From the NCBI GenBank assembly GCA_020050375.1, contig JAGVKR010000600.1, forward strand, positions 1-8,994: DNA of 8,994 bases. The letters are read 5' to 3'. The DNA is from Planctomycetales bacterium (GTDB lineage Bacteria; Planctomycetota; Planctomycetia; Planctomycetales; Planctomycetaceae). This document shows positions 5,779 through 8,994 of the stretch, one piece after another. A model generated the notes under the pieces. The model saw only the letters and a program-made list of their open reading frames with translations. It had not been told where the DNA came from and did no database searches. Every line of letters begins with the position of its first letter. Positions within the stretch are counted from its first letter, which is position 1. Made by a program: the position numbers and the translations under genes.

Positions 5779-7101
5779 ATGACCCCAATGCTCCCCACCC
5801 CTCCCGGCATGTCGCGACGGCATCTCCTGCAACATCTGGCGACCAGCGCCATGGTCGTTCCCGGGATGCAGTTTCTGACGCACCTCGACGCCCATGCCGA
5901 GCAGGTCAAGAAAAATCAAAAGGCGTGCATTCTGCTGTGGATGAGCGGCGGGCCGCCGACGATCGACATCTGGGACCTGAAGCCCGGCTCGAAAAACGGC
6001 GGCGAGTTCAAGCCGATCAGCACCTCGGGTGACCTGCAAATCAGTGAGCACATGCCGGAGACGGCCAAGCTGATGAAGCACCTGTCGGTCGTCCGCTCGA
6101 TGAGCACGAAAGAGGCCGACCACGGCCGCGGCCGGTATTACATGCACACGGCCTACGTTCCCAATCCCACCGTCATCCATCCGACGTTCGGTTCGGTTGC
6201 GAGTTACGAACTGGGACCAAAGCGGAAAGAGCTGGAGATCCCGTCGTTCATCTCGATCGGCGGCCCGAGCATGGGACCCGGTTTTCTGGGAATGATGCAC
6301 GCCCCGTTTATGGTCGGCGGCAATGGCGAGATTCAGAATGCGTCGATGCGAAAGGACCTTTCGGACGTCCGCATGAAGCAACGGCTCGAGATGCTGGGGG
6401 CGGTCGAAACCGATTTCATCAAGACCAGCCGCGGCCAGCTCCCCAAAGACCATCAGGATGTCTACAAGAAGGCGGTCAACCTGATGACTTCCAGCCAGAT
6501 GAAGGCCTTCAAGGTCGACGAAGAGAAGCCCGAGACGATCGCGATGTATTGCGGCACCGGGGCGAATGCCGGCGGCGGACGGATGGGAATGGGGGCCCGC
6601 AATGCGTTCGGCATGGGCTGCCTGATGGCCCGCCGACTGGTCGAAGCGGGGGTGCCGTTCGTCGAAGTCGACCTCGGCGGGTGGGACCTCCACCAGCAGG
6701 TCTTTGGCACGCTCCGCACGCAGCGCCTGCCGGTGATCGACCGGGCCATCGCGGGCCTCACGACCGATCTAGAGCAGCGCGGCATGCTCAAGGATACGAC
6801 GATCGTCTGGATGGGAGAATTCGGCCGCACGCCGCGGATCAACCAGGACGTCGGCCGCGACCACTGGGCGGCTAGTTGGTCGGTGATGCTCGGTGGCGGG
6901 GGCCTTAAGGGAGGTCTGGCAGTGGGCGCGACAGACGACGACGGCTTGGCCTGCACGACGCAGAGTTACCTGCCGGGCGACGTCTGGGCGACCGTCTCGC
7001 ACGCTCTCGGCATCCCGCTCGACACCGTCCACACATCAAAGAACGGCCGCCCGATGAAGATCGCGAATGGCGGATCGCCGATCAAGGAATTGATCGGCTG
7101 A
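5779..7101 (+). CDS. DUF1501 family secreted protein, operon partner of the DUF1549/DUF1553 protein
   Basis: A 440-residue protein starting nine bases after the preceding stop. A twin-arginine motif S12-R-R-H-L-L17 followed by a mildly hydrophobic segment ([10 protein letters not shown]) points to Tat export. Family motifs are [12 protein letters not shown] near 52-63, G-G-W-D at 300-303, G-E-F-G-R-T-P-R at 346-353 and G-R-D-H-W at 359-363. The fold belongs with alkaline phosphatase-like proteins, but the activity is not established. The stretch after G-G-W-D reads L-H-Q here, whereas the lone DUF1501 has H-H-W. Three in-frame ATGs (5779, 5788, 5809) are possible. None has a clear ribosome site, so 5779 is kept and coupling to the upstream gene is likely. 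The last codons form one arm of a strong hairpin. Pairing with a DUF1549/DUF1553 gene is the usual planctomycete arrangement. Confidence 0.94.
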   Translation: MTPMLPTPPGMSRRHLLQHLATSAMVVPGMQFLTHLDAHAEQVKKNQKACILLWMSGGPPTIDIWDLKPGSKNGGEFKPISTSGDLQISEHMPETAKLMKHLSVVRSMSTKEADHGRGRYYMHTAYVPNPTVIHPTFGSVASYELGPKRKELEIPSFISIGGPSMGPGFLGMMHAPFMVGGNGEIQNASMRKDLSDVRMKQRLEMLGAVETDFIKTSRGQLPKDHQDVYKKAVNLMTSSQMKAFKVDEEKPETIAMYCGTGANAGGGRMGMGARNAFGMGCLMARRLVEAGVPFVEVDLGGWDLHQQVFGTLRTQRLPVIDRAIAGLTTDLEQRGMLKDTTIVWMGEFGRTPRINQDVGRDHWAASWSVMLGGGGLKGGLAVGATDDDGLACTTQSYLPGDVWATVSHALGIPLDTVHTSKNGRPMKIANGGSPIKELIG

Positions 7102-7104
7102 TCC
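7072..7104. terminator. Hairpin shared by the convergent DUF1501 and gpsA genes
   Basis: A perfect 9-bp stem (GCCGATCAA at 7077-7085, TTGATCGGC at 7090-7098) closes on GGAA. It extends after a one-base bulge by GGATC (7072-7076) pairing with GATCC (7100-7104). It spans the last codons and stop of the DUF1501 gene and begins seven bases beyond the gpsA stop on the other strand. It could end transcription from both sides. Neither side has a T-run, so it may be a hairpin-only terminator or a block to read-through. Confidence 0.5.
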
Positions 7105-7110
7105 CAAGCC

Positions 7111-8109
7111 TCACGCCTCCGCCCGCAGCGGCCGCATCATCAGCGAGTCGGTCGTGGCGACGGCCGATTTGCCTTCGAACAGCACGCGATAGACCTCGGT
7201 GCAGATCGGCATGTCGATTCCCTGTTTGCGGGCCAGGTCGTAGACGCTTTTGCAGGTCGTCACTCCTTCGGCGACGCCGTGGATCTCGGCCGTGATCTCG
7301 GCGAGCGTCGCCCCCTGGCCAAGCCGTTCGCCGACGCGGCGGTTGCGGCCGTAGGGGCTGAAGCAGGTGGTGATCAAATCGCCGATGCCGGCCAAGCCGG
7401 CGAAGGTGGCCAGCTCGGCCCCGAGGGCCACGCCGAACCGGCTGATTTCGACGATTCCCCGCGTGAGCAGCGCCGCCTTGGCGTTGTCGCCATACTTCAG
7501 GCCGTCACAGATGCCGGCGGCAATCGCGACCACGTTCTTCAAAGCAGCCGCCAGTTCGACGCCGACGATGTCGTGGTTCGTGTAGACGCGGAAGCGGTCG
7601 GTGGTGAAGAGGGATTGAACTTCGCGGAGCAGCACGTCGTTGGAGCCGGCAACGACGACGCTGGCCGGCAATCGGCGGGCAAATTCCTCCGCATGGCTCG
7701 GCCCGCACAGGGCGACCACGTCGATTTCCCCGACGACATCGCGAATAATTCGGCTGGGAGTCAAAAACGTGTCGTTCTCGATGCCTTTAACGACGCTGAC
7801 GATGGGAACACCCGCGGGGAGCTCCCTGGCAATCGCCGTCAGCGACTGCCGCAGGTAGGCGGTGGGGATGGCGACCACCAGCAATTCGGATTCCTGCGCC
7901 GCGGCCGCGACATCGGAGGTAATCGTCACGGCGTCCGGAACGCGAACTCCCGGCAATAATCGCCGGTTTTCGCGGGTGGCGGTCATTTCTGCGGCGGCAG
8001 CGGGAGAGCGAGTCCACAGCGTCACCTCTCGACCGGGGCGCTCGGCCAGCAAAATCGAGCAACCCGTTCCCATAGCACCGCCGCCAAGAACCGTCACCTT
8101 GCCAGCCAT
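7111..8109 (-). CDS. gpsA: Glycerol-3-phosphate dehydrogenase [NAD(P)+]
   Basis: A 332-residue protein of normal length for GpsA. The enzyme reduces dihydroxyacetone phosphate to sn-glycerol 3-phosphate with NAD(P)H in the cytoplasm, supplying the backbone for phospholipids. The N-terminal Rossmann motif is V-L-G9-G-G11-A-M-G14-T-G, slightly unlike the common G-A-G-S-W-G-T. Further family motifs are V-V-K108-G-I-E, C-G-P-S-H-A-E-E at 135-142, K191-N-V-V-A-I-A-A-G (catalytic lysine) and G-D-N-A-K-A-A-L-L-T-R. The substrate-binding G-D-L-I-T-T-C and R-N-R-R-V-G (255-260) are also present. All expected key residues are there. The ATG at 8109 is chosen because the nucleotide-binding motif then begins at residue 8; the longer open frame to 8271 adds an unrelated 54-residue leader through the intergenic palindrome. 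No strong ribosome site is seen. The gene is monocistronic here and converges on the DUF1501 operon. Confidence 0.97.
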   Translation of the reverse strand: MAGKVTVLGGGAMGTGCSILLAERPGREVTLWTRSPAAAAEMTATRENRRLLPGVRVPDAVTITSDVAAAAQESELLVVAIPTAYLRQSLTAIARELPAGVPIVSVVKGIENDTFLTPSRIIRDVVGEIDVVALCGPSHAEEFARRLPASVVVAGSNDVLLREVQSLFTTDRFRVYTNHDIVGVELAAALKNVVAIAAGICDGLKYGDNAKAALLTRGIVEISRFGVALGAELATFAGLAGIGDLITTCFSPYGRNRRVGERLGQGATLAEITAEIHGVAEGVTTCKSVYDLARKQGIDMPICTEVYRVLFEGKSAVATTDSLMMRPLRAEA

Positions 8110-8249
8110 ATTGATCCGATTCGAGTGTGTGAATTGCGCCGCGAAACGTGCGAGGCAGGAAAGAAGGCCGCACGCTACATCCGCTACGATCCGTTTCCGC
8201 CGAAACTTCCGTGAAATCCACGGGAGGTGAATACCACCTGCTGAGGGGA

Positions 8250-8271
8250 GTGTTACCCACCGGGGTAACAC
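8250..8271. promoter_or_regulatory. Perfect palindrome with 9-bp arms, possible operator or dispersed repeat
   Basis: GTGTTACCC (8250-8258) and GGGTAACAC (8263-8271) are exact inverted copies around ACCG. The element lies between divergent gpsA and the small gene at 8349, 15 bp before the predicted -35 box of the latter. A smaller hairpin, AGGTG/CACCT, sits at 8225-8239. An operator is plausible by position, but a mobile repeat unit would look the same. Confidence 0.5.
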
Positions 8272-8286
8272 CCGTCAACCGCCGAT

Positions 8287-8315
8287 TTGCCGAGTGAATT
8301 TGGCGGACCTATAGT
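8287..8315 (+). promoter_or_regulatory. Sigma70-like promoter for the small basic protein gene
   Basis: TTGCCG (8287-8292, four of six matches) and TATAGT (8310-8315, five of six matches) are separated by exactly 17 bp. Initiation near 8322 gives a short leader containing the ribosome site. It also excludes the GTG at 8319 as a start codon. Confidence 0.5.
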
Positions 8316-8334
8316 TGCGTGCCCAGTTCATTCC

Positions 8335-8340
8335 GAGGAG
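8335..8340 (+). promoter_or_regulatory. Ribosome binding site for the small basic protein
   Basis: GAGGAG lies eight bases before the ATG at 8349, selecting it over the upstream GTG at 8319. Confidence 0.6.
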
Positions 8341-8348
8341 CCCAGGTG

Positions 8349-8594
8349 ATGCAAGAAGTCGTGACAGCCCCCGTCGATCCGACCGCCTATCCTTTTGTGG
8401 ATCGCCGACAAGGCGGCCCCGGACGTCGTGAAGGCGCCGAACGCCGTCAATTCGTCGATTCGCGCTCGTCCTTCCGACCGGAAGTCGTCGAATTGGCCGA
8501 AGCGGTCGACCGCTACAAGCTGCGGCATCGCCGGCGGTTCATCACCTTCGAGGAACTGTTCGATGTGATGGCCGAGCTGGGCTACCACAAGTAG
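8349..8594 (+). CDS. Small basic conserved-looking protein of unknown function
   Basis: An 81-residue cytoplasmic protein with no signal peptide or membrane segment. Residues about 18-35 are a charged, Gly/Arg-rich and probably disordered stretch (D-R-R-Q-G-G-P-G-R-R-E-G-A-E-R-R-Q). Residues about 50-81 form a compact helical module: V-V-E-L-A-E-A-V-D-R-Y-K, then L-R-H-R-R-R-F-I-T, then F-E-E-L-F-D-V-M-A-E-L-G-Y-H-K. The last part looks like the end of a small helix-turn-helix or nucleic-acid-binding unit; the basic cluster R-H-R-R-R would suit RNA or DNA contact. I recall similar tails in hypothetical planctomycete proteins but cannot verify this here. The promoter, ribosome site and codon use typical of the region support a real gene. 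It is divergent from gpsA and separated from it by a palindrome. No function is assigned. Confidence 0.8.
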   Translation: MQEVVTAPVDPTAYPFVDRRQGGPGRREGAERRQFVDSRSSFRPEVVELAEAVDRYKLRHRRRFITFEELFDVMAELGYHK

Positions 8595-8649
8595 GCGGGT
8601 TCCGGCCGGGCGCGTCGTAGCGGGCCATCCGTCGATCGCCGTGGAAGGT

Positions 8650-8695
8650 GACAGGCATCAGGCGCCAGACCCGAACGCGAGGTCTGCCTCCTGTC
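8650..8695. repeat. Imperfect hairpin between convergent genes
   Basis: CAGACC (8666-8671) pairs with GGTCTG (8681-8686) and GACAGG (8650-8655) with CCTGTC (8690-8695); an AGG/CCT pair lies between, and the left arm carries extra bases. It lies in the 120-bp gap between the two convergent stop codons, so it may aid termination. No T-run follows. Confidence 0.35.
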
Positions 8696-8714
8696 CCCTG
8701 ACGGCTGCCTCCGG

Positions 8715-8994
8715 CTACTCGTGGTCGCCGCCCGTCAACAGCCTTTCGATGCCGTCGGCGCGGCTGGCGACTTCGTGGATGCTGCGCCGCACCTCTTCGG
8801 CGTCGACCGTCCCGCGCGGATACGTGTCGACGACGACGAACTTCGATCGGCCACCAATCTCGCGGATCGCCACACTCCCGTGATTCATCGCCGAATTCAG
8901 CCGCAGCGCGTGTTCGTAGTACGCCGGCTGGGCGTCGCAACAGGTGCTGTAAATCAGGAGCAGCTTCTCGGCCGCCGCGTGCGCACTCGATTCG
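8715..8994 (-). CDS. C-terminal part of an uncharacterised protein, possibly CesT/YbjN-like fold (5' end outside the window)
   Basis: On the minus strand a frame is open from the right edge to a TAG at 8717-8715, giving the last 92 residues. It contains K-L-L-L-I-Y-S-T-C-C, then A-L-R-L-N-S-A-M-N-H-G-S-V-A-I, F-V-V-V-D-T-Y-P-R and V-D-A-E-E-V-R-R-S-I-H-E-V-A. It ends A-D-G-I-E-R-L-L-T-G-G-D. The order of a short helix, 'LN...HG' strand, 'V-V-D-T-Y-P-R' strand and a long final helix resembles the small alpha/beta chaperone fold of the type III secretion chaperone/YbjN group. This is a pattern-level guess. The frame is preferred over the overlapping longer minus-strand frame (8542-8940) because that one runs through the stop and antisense to the small gene at 8349, with an Arg-rich composition typical of a shadow. 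No start codon is in view. Confidence 0.65.
   Translation of the reverse strand, partial: ESSAHAAAEKLLLIYSTCCDAQPAYYEHALRLNSAMNHGSVAIREIGGRSKFVVVDTYPRGTVDAEEVRRSIHEVASRADGIERLLTGGDHE

Noticed and set aside
5737..6693. Minus-strand open frame (318 codons) across the DUF1549-DUF1501 junction
   Set aside because: It overlaps two strongly supported genes and is His/Arg/Asp-rich in the way typical of shadow frames.
7279..7959. Plus-strand open frame (226 codons) opposite gpsA
   Set aside because: gpsA is certain on the other strand; this frame is Gly/Asp/Val-rich without any domain pattern.
8542..8940. Minus-strand 132-codon frame near the right edge
   Set aside because: Extremely Arg-rich, runs antisense into the small gene, and overlaps a better-supported minus-strand frame.

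Overview
The window most likely comes from a member of the Planctomycetota, probably order Planctomycetales. It is GC-rich and carries two DUF1501 proteins and one DUF1549/DUF1553 protein. These secreted families are strongly expanded in planctomycetes and often encoded side by side. A repeat-rich intergenic region and a small basic protein of the kind found in this phylum fit the same picture. The assignment rests on family recognition only.

Layout, left to right. (1) The 3' part of a helical-repeat (TPR-like) gene, open at the left edge (1-897, +). (2) A compact two-gene toxin-antitoxin-type module with an ATGA overlap: a DUF433 antitoxin (1017-1247, +) and a DUF5615 PIN-like nuclease (1244-1612, +). 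(3) A lone DUF1501 protein on the minus strand (1625-3004). It has a good sigma70-like promoter and a 12-bp palindrome at the predicted transcription start. (4) A divergent free-standing tRNA-binding OB-fold protein resembling the C-terminal (beta) domain of methionyl-tRNA synthetase (3211-3627, +). (5) A 366-bp non-coding stretch (3628-3993) holding at least four palindromic or direct-repeat elements. (6) A two-gene operon: a secreted DUF1549/DUF1553 protein with a CxxCH motif (3994-5769, +), then a Tat-type DUF1501 protein (5779-7101, +). (7) gpsA, glycerol-3-phosphate dehydrogenase, convergent on the minus strand (7111-8109). A strong hairpin that begins inside the DUF1501 coding region sits between the two stop codons. 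(8) A regulatory-looking intergenic region with a perfect 9-bp-arm palindrome and a sigma70-like promoter. (9) An 81-residue basic protein (8349-8594, +). (10) The 3' end of a minus-strand gene running off the right edge (8715-8994), possibly of the CesT/YbjN-like chaperone fold.

How the genes relate. The DUF1549/DUF1553 and DUF1501 pair are very probably co-transcribed and both exported, and should act together at or outside the cytoplasmic membrane. Their biochemical role is not established. The lone DUF1501 at 1625-3004 has no partner here and its own promoter. The DUF433/DUF5615 pair is a self-contained accessory module. GpsA and the tRNA-binding protein are housekeeping. No CRISPR array, rRNA, tRNA, transposase or prophage gene was seen. 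The least explained elements are the repeat cluster at 3648-3962, the palindromes at 3055-3066 and 8250-8271, and the small protein at 8349-8594.
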